NCBI GenBank assembly: GCA_002338255.1
Contig: DDHX01000037.1
Location: 14,686 to 20,327 of the forward strand
DNA: 5,642 bases
Origin: Ruminococcaceae bacterium UBA1865
GTDB lineage: Bacteria; Bacillota; Clostridia; Oscillospirales; Acutalibacteraceae
Reading direction: 5' to 3'
Positions 1 through 5,013 of this stretch are shown piece by piece. A model generated the notes under the pieces. The model did not search any database, was not told where the DNA came from, and saw nothing but the letters and a program-made list of their open reading frames with translations. How positions within the stretch are numbered: position 1 is the first letter of the stretch; each line of letters starts with the position of its first letter. A program made the translations under genes and the position numbers.

Positions 1-102
1 ACAACTGGTGGCCAACTCGTTTAGGGATTCAATCTGCTGGACTTTTGATTTGATGCGCATATCCAAATAACGCGCCTGAGAAAGATATTCCTTAGACTTC
101 AT
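1..102 (-). CDS. DUF1492-like phage protein, N-terminal fragment (runs off the left edge)
   Basis: Thirty-four codons are visible from the ATG at 102 down to base 1, with no stop, so the gene continues outside the window. The protein opens MKSKEYLSQARYLDMRI and continues as a charged, heptad-like helix (KSKVQQIESLNELATSC). This start resembles the DUF1492 family of Firmicutes phages: small helical proteins found just after the replication genes and just before the packaging genes, related in position and pattern to ArpU/RinA-type late-gene regulators. The start is supported by an AGGAG at 113-117, ten bases upstream of the ATG. The gene overlaps the end of the preceding 65-aa gene by 11 bases, so translation is probably coupled. 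The family call rests on remembered similarity of the N-terminus only; a regulatory role is inference. Confidence 0.7.
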   Translation of the reverse strand, partial: MKSKEYLSQARYLDMRIKSKVQQIESLNELATSC

Positions 103-289
103 AATGCTTCTTCTCCTTTCTCAGTTTGGTGATCAGGAGCTCCGGCTCCAGCTTCGTCAGAACTCCAAACCAGCCAGAACGGAAGAAGCGTTCAATTTCT
201 GCAAGGTCGCTTTCGTCCTCGACCAGACGATAATCGTCAACAGCACGAAGGATTATGGCATTTGCGAGGTTTTCATATAAATTGGTCAT
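92..289 (-). CDS. Small phage protein of unknown function (65 aa)
   Basis: This is a complete 65-residue frame with an ATG at 289 and a TAA at 92-94. A GGAGG at 298-302 lies eight bases upstream, an ideal ribosome binding site. The protein is soluble and highly charged, has no signal peptide or membrane segment, and looks helical. Its N-terminal part (NLANAIILRAVDDYR) is followed by an acidic linker. An aromatic core, IERFFRSGWFGVLT, comes next, and it ends in a basic tail (KLRKEKKHYEV). The pattern of FF-x-S/G-x-WF before a leucine-rich helix resembles small conserved hypothetical proteins seen in Firmicutes phages beside DUF1492/ArpU-like genes. No function can be assigned. It sits 59 bases after the SNF2 helicase and overlaps the next gene by 11 bases, so it belongs to the same transcript. 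The clear ribosome binding site and the overlap make it a real gene. Confidence 0.8.
   Translation of the reverse strand: MTNLYENLANAIILRAVDDYRLVEDESDLAEIERFFRSGWFGVLTKLEPELLITKLRKEKKHYEV
113..117 (-). promoter_or_regulatory. Ribosome binding site of the DUF1492-like gene
   Basis: AGGAG on the minus strand (within GAAAGGAGAAG) lies ten bases before the ATG at 102 and inside the end of the 65-aa gene, consistent with coupled translation. Confidence 0.7.
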
Positions 290-297
290 AATCTGTA

Positions 298-302
298 CCT
301 CC
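298..302 (-). promoter_or_regulatory. Ribosome binding site of the 65-aa gene
   Basis: On the minus strand this reads GGAGG, eight bases before the ATG at 289. It is the main evidence that this short frame is translated. The 59-base gap it sits in (290-348) shows no convincing promoter or terminator. Confidence 0.75.
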
Positions 303-348
303 GATATTTGTGTTTTTCTCGGAATGGCACGGATTGTCGTATGTTGTC

Positions 349-1713
349 TTAGATTTTCAAGTCTGCCTTGACCGCGTCGATAAGTGCGGACTGCGTTTTG
401 TCTTTCTTTTTCAGAGCCGCCATGATTTTTTCATCAATGGTGTCCTTGGCGATGAGGTGGTGGATCACCACGGTATTGGCTTCTTGTCCCTGCCGCCACA
501 AGCGGGCATTGGTCTGCTGATACAGTTCCAAACTCCAAGTCAGACCGAACCATATCAACGTGGAACCGCCGGATTGCAGATTTAAACCATGTCCGGCAGA
601 GGCTGGATGAACCAGTGCCACGGGCAGTTCGCCGTTATTCCATCTTTTGATAGAATCGGTTGTGTCCAACTTGGAAAACGGAATGTGCCGTTTGTGCAGA
701 CGCTCCTCAATGCGGGAGAGGTCGTGTTTGAACCAGTATGCCACAAGCACAGGTTTGCCGTTTGCCGCTTCAATCAAGTCCTCCAGCGCGTCCAGTTTGC
801 GGTCATGAATGGCGATTACATTGTTGCCCTCGCCGTAAACAGCGCCGTTTGCCATCTGCGTCAGCTTATTTGAAAGACCCACGGCATTGGCGGCATCGAT
901 GTCCTGACCGTCAAGGCTGAGAATCAAATCGTCCTTCAGTGTCTGGTAGCATTCCATTTCTTTTTCAGAAAGCCGCACGGGAACTTCATTTATCACGCAT
1001 TCCGGCATCTTGAGATAGTCGGTACTTTTCATGCTGATGGTGATATCCGACACAAGGCGGTATATGGCATCCTCTGCACCGGGCTTTGGCTTATAGCTGA
1101 ACACAATCTGCTGATTGCGTTTGTCCGGCACAAAATAATCGCTGCGGAAGTGAGTGATGAAGCGACCAAGGCGTTCGCCCATATCCAGCAATCTGAACTC
1201 CGCCCACAAATCCATAAGACCGTTGCTACTCGGAGTACCCGTCAGGCCTGTGATGCGCTTTACGAATGGACGGACTTTCATCAGACTGCGGAATCGTTTT
1301 GCTTGATAGGATTTGAAGGACGAAAGCTCATCGACCACCACCATATTGTAGTCAAACGGCAGACCGCTTTTTTCTACCAACCATTCGATATTTTCACGGT
1401 TGATGATGAAGATGTCGGCTTTTTGCAGCAGAGCCGCTTTTCTCTGTACCTCGGTGCCGACCGCAACGGAATAAATTAGTCCATGCAGATGCTCCCATTT
1501 TTCAAGCTCCGCAGGCCATGTATCCCGTGCCACTCGGAGCGGTGCAATGACGAGAACCTTGTGTATTTCAAAGCTATCGAACAGCAGGTCGTATATTGCC
1601 GTAAGTGTAATGACACTCTTACCCAAGCCCATATCAAGCAGGATGGCAGACACTGGATGCTCAAGAATAAAGTTTGTCGCATAGTTCTGGTAATCATGTG
1701 CCTCGTATTTCAT
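349..1713 (-). CDS. SNF2-family DEAD/DEAH-like helicase/translocase, phage type (454 aa)
   Basis: This is a superfamily 2 ATPase expected to translocate on double-stranded DNA in phage replication or recombination. Numbered from the ATG at 1713, motifs are in order: the YQ of a Q-like motif at 8-9; Walker A DMGLGKS at 27-33 (Lys32); motif Ia VLVIAPLRV at 53-61; motif II VVVDELSS at 125-132, with DELS replacing the usual DEAH/DEGH; and motif III LTGTP at 157-161. The second RecA-like lobe includes VLVAYWF, then ASAGHGLNLQ (motif V) and QQTNARLWRQGQ at 399-410 (motif VI, with Arg404 and Arg407). The order and the LWRQGQ signature are typical of SNF2 proteins. The frame is open to a TTG at 1728, but the GGAGG at 1722-1726 falls inside that extension and sits eight bases before ATG 1713, so the ATG is preferred. 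The gene overlaps the VRR-NUC gene by 20 bases, suggesting coupled translation and joint action. The protein lacks the extra domains of large remodelers; no frameshift is seen. Confidence 0.93.
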   Translation of the reverse strand: MKYEAHDYQNYATNFILEHPVSAILLDMGLGKSVITLTAIYDLLFDSFEIHKVLVIAPLRVARDTWPAELEKWEHLHGLIYSVAVGTEVQRKAALLQKADIFIINRENIEWLVEKSGLPFDYNMVVVDELSSFKSYQAKRFRSLMKVRPFVKRITGLTGTPSSNGLMDLWAEFRLLDMGERLGRFITHFRSDYFVPDKRNQQIVFSYKPKPGAEDAIYRLVSDITISMKSTDYLKMPECVINEVPVRLSEKEMECYQTLKDDLILSLDGQDIDAANAVGLSNKLTQMANGAVYGEGNNVIAIHDRKLDALEDLIEAANGKPVLVAYWFKHDLSRIEERLHKRHIPFSKLDTTDSIKRWNNGELPVALVHPASAGHGLNLQSGGSTLIWFGLTWSLELYQQTNARLWRQGQEANTVVIHHLIAKDTIDEKIMAALKKKDKTQSALIDAVKADLKI

Positions 1714-1975
1714 CAAGAATCCCTCCAATCTGCTCTATGCTGTCAATTACGAATACCGAAAAGCCTAACGCTTCCAGTTGCCTTTTTCGCTTTTCCTGCA
1801 GCGGTCGCAGCTTCTTGCCATGTGCTTTCAGTTCTATAAATGCCAGCCTCCCATGAGGGAGAAATACGATGCGGTCTGGCATACCGTCAAAACCGGGACT
1901 TACAAACTTAGGTGCAATGCCGCCCATGTTTTTTGCTGCTATGGATAATTTCTGCTCAATCTGTTTTTCTCGCAT
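1694..1975 (-). CDS. VRR-NUC domain nuclease (93 aa)
   Basis: This is a stand-alone VRR-NUC protein, a PD-(D/E)XK-fold nuclease of the family that in other proteins (for example FAN1) cuts branched DNA. The whole 93-residue protein is the domain. Visible active-site elements are Glu7 in the first helix (REKQIEQ), the G-x-PDR loop at 31-35 with Asp34, the FIELKA strand at 46-51 with Glu48 and Lys50, and Gln60 in the following RPLQ. All expected catalytic positions are present, so it should be active with a divalent metal. The length matches the usual 85-100 residues of phage copies. The ATG at 1975 has a GGAGG at 1982-1986, six bases upstream. Its end overlaps the SNF2 helicase start by 20 bases. 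The pairing suggests a nuclease-translocase unit resolving replication or recombination intermediates; that joint role is inference. Confidence 0.93.
   Translation of the reverse strand: MREKQIEQKLSIAAKNMGGIAPKFVSPGFDGMPDRIVFLPHGRLAFIELKAHGKKLRPLQEKRKRQLEALGFSVFVIDSIEQIGGILDEIRGT
1722..1726 (-). promoter_or_regulatory. Ribosome binding site deciding the SNF2 helicase start
   Basis: GGAGG on the minus strand lies eight bases from the ATG at 1713 and within the last codons of the VRR-NUC gene. It overlaps the second codon of the alternative TTG start at 1728, which therefore cannot use it. Confidence 0.8.
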
Positions 1976-1981
1976 TTTTTA

Positions 1982-1986
1982 CCTCC
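1982..1986 (-). promoter_or_regulatory. Ribosome binding site of the VRR-NUC gene
   Basis: GGAGG on the minus strand lies six bases from the ATG at 1975. It abuts the distal arm of the inverted-repeat region (first repeat copy at 1989-1996), so folding of that element in RNA could influence access to this site. Confidence 0.75.
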
Positions 1987-1988
1987 GT

Positions 1989-2254
1989 GGGACAAGCGGA
2001 CAAGTGGAACAAGATTTCCTATACGTGTGCGCAGGTGCCTATATACGCCCACTTAATGCTTCTATTTCTCTGTTTTTTATTCCCATAAGAAAAATCTTGT
2101 CCACTTGTCCCAATGCCCTCCTGAAACCTTGTTATATTGGGATATTCCACGCTGGACACCCTAACGGGACGAGCTATGGTTTGTCCTTACTTGTCCCGCG
2201 TATATGCCCTCTGTCGTCCGTAAAACGAGAAGTTGTCCCGCTCGGACTTGTCCC
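1989..2254. repeat. Cluster of GGGACAAG-type octamers in both orientations
   Basis: Around ten copies of an 8-mer related to GGGACAAG lie within 266 bases. Read on the plus strand, the copies are 1989-1996 (exact), 1997-2004, 2006-2013 and 2166-2173 (one mismatch each). In the opposite orientation, CTTGTCCC is exact at 2104-2111, 2190-2197 and 2247-2254, with one mismatch at 2096-2103 and 2232-2239, and two mismatches at 2180-2187. Three of these lie inside the end of VapE, where they encode WDK, RDN and RDK; the rest are non-coding. Only one other exact copy was noticed in the window (483-490). The clustering beside the primase-helicase gene is compatible with iterons of a phage replication origin; that role is inference. 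It could also be a regulatory or RNA element. Confidence 0.6.
1998..2110. repeat. Long imperfect inverted repeat (about 19 bp arms) between VapE and VRR-NUC
   Basis: The arm GGACAAGTGGAACAAGAT at 1998-2015 is the reverse complement of ATCTTGTCCACTTGTCC at 2094-2110 apart from a single inserted base. Two more A-T pairs extend it to 1998-2017 and 2092-2110. The loop is about 74 bases. In the minus-strand transcript the stem would end just before the VRR-NUC ribosome binding site, so it may tune translation or RNA stability. No T-run follows, so it is not a standard terminator. As DNA it could form a cruciform or a paired protein-binding site. Confidence 0.6.
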
Positions 2255-4511
2255 AACCTTCAATTTTTTGCATGATGGCTCCGATCTCGTAGGAATCAGC
2301 TTTTTTCAAGGATGAGTTGTCCTTGAAAAAGCACTCGCACCAGATTTCCATGTTGCAGACTCTGGTACGACGGACGGTGCCTTTTTTGCCGATGTCAGAG
2401 AAGCCGGTGCCACTCAGAAAATTACGGCGCCCATACAGGTCGAGCTCATTCCAGTTTTCCGGCAGCGGTGTATCAAGGTACTCACGAACCAGACCTTCGC
2501 GCTCATCTGTCTCCATAGCGTCCGCCTGTTCCTCGACTGCCTGCATCGCATCCTCGCCTTCGAGATAGAGTTTTTCGCCCTTGCGGTAGAACACAAGAGT
2601 CTCCGCCCATATCTGCGCAACATCGTCCTTGGTAATCTGCCACGCTTTTTTGAGAGAGCTGCCGCTGACGCGAATTGGCCAGAAACGCCGGTTGCCGGTG
2701 ATGTCACGAAGGAAGCCGGTCTCCGCATTGGTTGAGCCTACGATGACGCACTGCCGAGGATGGCTCTCCACGTTCACGCCATAGCTGGCGCGGTATTTAT
2801 CGTCCACACGGGAGATGAAGGACTTCACTGTTTCCACGTCGGCCTTGCGCATCCCAGCGAGTTCGCCCAGCTCCAGTATCCAATAGCCCTGCAGCTTTTC
2901 GGGTCCTGCCTTATCGCGCATATCAGTAAGGGTCAGACTGTCGGAGAACCATTCGCCAGCCAGCTTTGCGAAGAAGGTGGATTTTCCGATGCCTTGGGGT
3001 CCGTTCAGAATCGGTACGCTGTCGAACTTTGTGCCGGGGTGATAGATGCGAGCAACCGCCGCTACCATAGATTTTCTGCTGACCGCTCTGGTATAAGTAG
3101 AATTCGTCGCGCCGAAATAGTCGATGAACAGCGCTTCCACGCGGGGTATGCCGTCCCAATCGGGTAGTGCCTCCAGATATTCCTTGATGGGGTGATATGC
3201 TTTTTCGGCGGCGACCGCCAACACAGCGTCCTTCGTCTTAGTCGGGGAATAAACGCCATAGTGGTTAGAAAGATAAACCTTGAGAGCCGCATTGTCGGAG
3301 TCGTTCCAGCCGTCCTTCAGCTGTTCCCACGGCAGACCGCCCTTGGCGTCGATACCGTCACGATGGCAGTTGAACGCGATGTGCTGCAGGGACTCGTCGT
3401 GGCGCAGAATAATGACGAGATTGTCGAGCGTATCCTTGACGTGTCCCTGCTTATCCAGTTCCAGCCCCTTTTGCCAATCGTCCTCATCTGTGAAGTCAGC
3501 ATTCGCCTGTTCCATGCGTTTCTTCGTAAGCTGCGTCTTGACCTCATCATCCTTCAGGGCAAGATCACTCATCTGCTTGAAGGACTTCTTTTCATCGTCA
3601 TCACCATAAAGGTGGATACGGACAAGGTCAAAAGCGTTGAGCAGCTTGCCGCAGGCGGGGTCGGTAGCGTGGTGGCTGTAAGCAAATTTATCATCATAAA
3701 TCACTACGCCCGCGCTGCTGTCAGCGGGAATGTAATCGTAGCGCCCTTCCATTAACGAGGCTTCATATACGGTCGGCAGGTATTTTGCTATAGCGGCTTG
3801 GATACTGTAAGCGCGGCAGAACGCGCCAATTGCACCGGATTTCGCAAGCGGGTCCTCCTGCGGCTTTTTGCTGCCAACACGGACAGAGCTTTCGCGGGAG
3901 GAGGTCGGGAGCAGAGAGCAGTCCCGCCAATTGGGATGGGCTGCGAGATAGGTATCAGGGTCGAGCCATACGCCGTCGATACACTTGAACACATACTCGC
4001 CGTTTGCCGGTGAGGTAGGCCAATACATAAGCTGATGCGGACGGTAGGAACACTCGTCAAACTGGTCAATACCCCATTCGTCGGCGAAGTATCGAGCAAT
4101 GGCGACATATTCGTCAGGAGTGATGTCGCGGGTCATGGGAACAATGATGCGGGCACGCGGTGCTTCCGGCGTATGCCCGTGGGTGGTGTAGAGGCAAGCA
4201 GCATATTTGCAGCCGGACATAAAACGGGCAATGAAGTCCATTTCTGCATGGTCGCAGTCCAGCGTTAGCATGGAGCGGCAGACCACATTTTCACGTTTAC
4301 GGCGGTTGTCACGGAGCTGCCCGCCGACGAAGCCGCCCTTATCCTTGATGCGGTCGCGTTCCGTTTTCGCCAGCTTCGGATATTCTTCTACGGACTCCGT
4401 TGTGCGGATGGTCTGTTCCAGACGGGAGCAGAGCTCATCGAAGGTTATAGCTTTATTAGGCCATGTCTTGGCAAAGCAGCTATTGCCATAAGCCACTGGC
4501 AGATTACGCAT
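2187..4511 (-). CDS. PrimPol-VapE fusion: phage primase with virulence-associated E-type helicase domain (774 aa)
   Basis: This is a large replication protein joining an archaeo-eukaryotic primase-like domain to a VapE (PF05272-type) P-loop ATPase. Numbered from the ATG at 4511, the primase region has LTLDCD at 82-87 (metal-binding Asp85 and Asp87), TTHGHTPEAPRARI at 109-122 (His111, Arg119, Arg121), and D-ECSYRPHQLMYWP at 152-165. A charged middle region follows (about 200-440). The ATPase has Walker A GPQGIGKST at 504-512, an acidic Walker B-like WILELGE at 544-550, the STN sensor at 593-595, and FLRDITGNRRFWPI at 600-613 with likely arginine fingers. A C-terminal tail follows. The frame is open to a GTG at 4529, but AGGAGG at 4521-4526 overlaps that start and lies nine bases before ATG 4511, so the ATG is preferred. 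It overlaps the DUF4406 gene by 8 bases. Expected role: priming and unwinding at the phage fork. All key motifs are intact. The VapE family name comes from homology and does not imply virulence here. Confidence 0.92.
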   Translation of the reverse strand: MRNLPVAYGNSCFAKTWPNKAITFDELCSRLEQTIRTTESVEEYPKLAKTERDRIKDKGGFVGGQLRDNRRKRENVVCRSMLTLDCDHAEMDFIARFMSGCKYAACLYTTHGHTPEAPRARIIVPMTRDITPDEYVAIARYFADEWGIDQFDECSYRPHQLMYWPTSPANGEYVFKCIDGVWLDPDTYLAAHPNWRDCSLLPTSSRESSVRVGSKKPQEDPLAKSGAIGAFCRAYSIQAAIAKYLPTVYEASLMEGRYDYIPADSSAGVVIYDDKFAYSHHATDPACGKLLNAFDLVRIHLYGDDDEKKSFKQMSDLALKDDEVKTQLTKKRMEQANADFTDEDDWQKGLELDKQGHVKDTLDNLVIILRHDESLQHIAFNCHRDGIDAKGGLPWEQLKDGWNDSDNAALKVYLSNHYGVYSPTKTKDAVLAVAAEKAYHPIKEYLEALPDWDGIPRVEALFIDYFGATNSTYTRAVSRKSMVAAVARIYHPGTKFDSVPILNGPQGIGKSTFFAKLAGEWFSDSLTLTDMRDKAGPEKLQGYWILELGELAGMRKADVETVKSFISRVDDKYRASYGVNVESHPRQCVIVGSTNAETGFLRDITGNRRFWPIRVSGSSLKKAWQITKDDVAQIWAETLVFYRKGEKLYLEGEDAMQAVEEQADAMETDEREGLVREYLDTPLPENWNELDLYGRRNFLSGTGFSDIGKKGTVRRTRVCNMEIWCECFFKDNSSLKKADSYEIGAIMQKIEGWDKSERDNFSFYGRQRAYTRDK
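2302..2330. repeat. Perfect 11-bp inverted repeat inside the VapE coding region
   Basis: TTTTTCAAGGA at 2302-2312 and TCCTTGAAAAA at 2320-2330 are exact reverse complements with a 7-base loop. It encodes part of the CFFKDNSSLKKA segment of the VapE C-terminus. No U-tract follows on either strand, so it is not a canonical intrinsic terminator. A role in mRNA folding or as a DNA site near the octamer cluster is possible; coincidence from coding FFK and LKK is also possible. Confidence 0.55.
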
Positions 4512-4935
4512 GGTTTTGAACCTCCTCACAATTCTCGGTAAAATAACGCAGGCGGTAGTTCTTCCACCGGGCGCGTTTGATTTCAGCTTCCATACCGGCT
4601 GAGATGGTACGGCCGAAAACCCACACCTCGGAGCATTTGCTCATTAGGGCGTTTCCGAAGAACAGACCGAGCTTGCGCTCTATGGGATCTGCATCGTTCA
4701 AAAACTGTGGAAACAGCAGATGCGGTGCAATAGGAATATATCCTTTGTCTACCGCATGGCGGCTGTATTTCTGCGCCGCAGTCATATTGCTATCCGTGTC
4801 TCCGGCATATGGCGAGCAGATATATACTATCGGTCGAAAAGCCCGCAGCGCCCGTTCTTCTTTCTCAATAACGGACAGCGCTCCATAGGCGGTCAGGTCG
4901 TAATATCCCTCGGCATTGAATCTATCTATACTCAT
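4504..4935 (-). CDS. DUF4406 family protein, nucleoside 2-deoxyribosyltransferase-like fold (143 aa)
   Basis: The core pattern is that of DUF4406, a family related to nucleoside 2-deoxyribosyltransferases with a Rossmann-like fold. Numbered from the ATG at 4935, an N-terminal segment containing RFNAEGYYDLTAY is followed by VYICSPYAGD at 37-46. Then come YSRHAVDKGYIPIAPHLLFP at 57-76, a KCSEVWVFG strand at 100-108, and SAGMEAEIKRA at 112-122. The acidic residues Glu116 and Glu118 lie where deoxyribosyltransferase relatives carry catalytic acid, but the substrate is unknown. An upstream ATG at 4947 is in frame without a good ribosome binding site; GGAGG at 4941-4945 lies five bases before ATG 4935, which is therefore chosen. 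The end overlaps VapE by 8 bases (ATGCGTAA). Its place in the replication operon suggests nucleotide salvage or sensing, which is inference. Confidence 0.88.
   Translation of the reverse strand: MSIDRFNAEGYYDLTAYGALSVIEKEERALRAFRPIVYICSPYAGDTDSNMTAAQKYSRHAVDKGYIPIAPHLLFPQFLNDADPIERKLGLFFGNALMSKCSEVWVFGRTISAGMEAEIKRARWKNYRLRYFTENCEEVQNHA
4521..4526 (-). promoter_or_regulatory. Ribosome binding site deciding the PrimPol-VapE start
   Basis: A full AGGAGG on the minus strand lies nine bases before the ATG at 4511 and within the last codons of the DUF4406 gene. It argues against the upstream GTG at 4529, which it nearly abuts. Confidence 0.8.
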
Positions 4936-4940
4936 GTTTA

Positions 4941-4945
4941 CCTCC
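4941..4945 (-). promoter_or_regulatory. Ribosome binding site deciding the DUF4406 start
   Basis: GGAGG on the minus strand lies five bases before the ATG at 4935 and inside codons 1-3 of the alternative ATG at 4947. It supports the shorter 143-aa protein. The 78-base gap to the polymerase (4936-5013) shows no clear promoter. Confidence 0.7.
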
Positions 4946-5013
4946 ATTCTCGACGAGCTTTAAGTCCACCTACTATCCACTGGAGATTAAGCCGCGCCTT
5001 TGACGAAAATCTC

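Larger units (their letters stand above)
1976..2186. other. 211-nt gap between VapE and VRR-NUC without a supportable gene
   Basis: This is the only sizeable gap in an otherwise tightly packed operon. Besides the repeat elements it holds an open reading extension: after the VapE TAA the same frame continues for 55 sense codons to a TAG at 2019-2021. A second frame could give a 21-aa peptide from a GTG at 2104 to a TAG at 2039, with AGGAGG at 2117-2122 twelve bases upstream. Neither is long enough or well enough signalled to be called a gene. A TATAAC resembling a -10 box occurs on the minus strand, but I see no matching -35 box. Confidence 0.5.

Noticed and set aside
483..490. Further exact CTTGTCCC copy in the SNF2 gene
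   Set aside because: It encodes part of the conserved RQGQ motif VI region and is isolated from the cluster, so coding constraint explains it.
1714..1728. TTG at 1728 as the SNF2 start
   Set aside because: The ribosome binding site overlaps its second codon; ATG 1713 is correctly spaced.
1989..2254. CRISPR array
   Set aside because: The repeated unit is only 8 bases, occurs in both orientations and has irregular spacing, unlike direct repeats with uniform spacers.
1869..2315. Plus-strand open frame of 148 codons spanning the repeat-rich gap
   Set aside because: It crosses the antisense of two real genes, has no recognisable domain, and would be the only plus-strand gene. Its openness in the gap is not enough to call it.
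3192..3755. Plus-strand open frame of 187 codons opposite VapE
   Set aside because: It lies wholly antisense to a protein with clear motifs, shows no recognisable domain, and has no better support than the other antisense frames in this window.
4512..4529. GTG at 4529 as the VapE start
   Set aside because: It would place the AGGAGG inside the coding sequence, while ATG 4511 has that site at ideal spacing.
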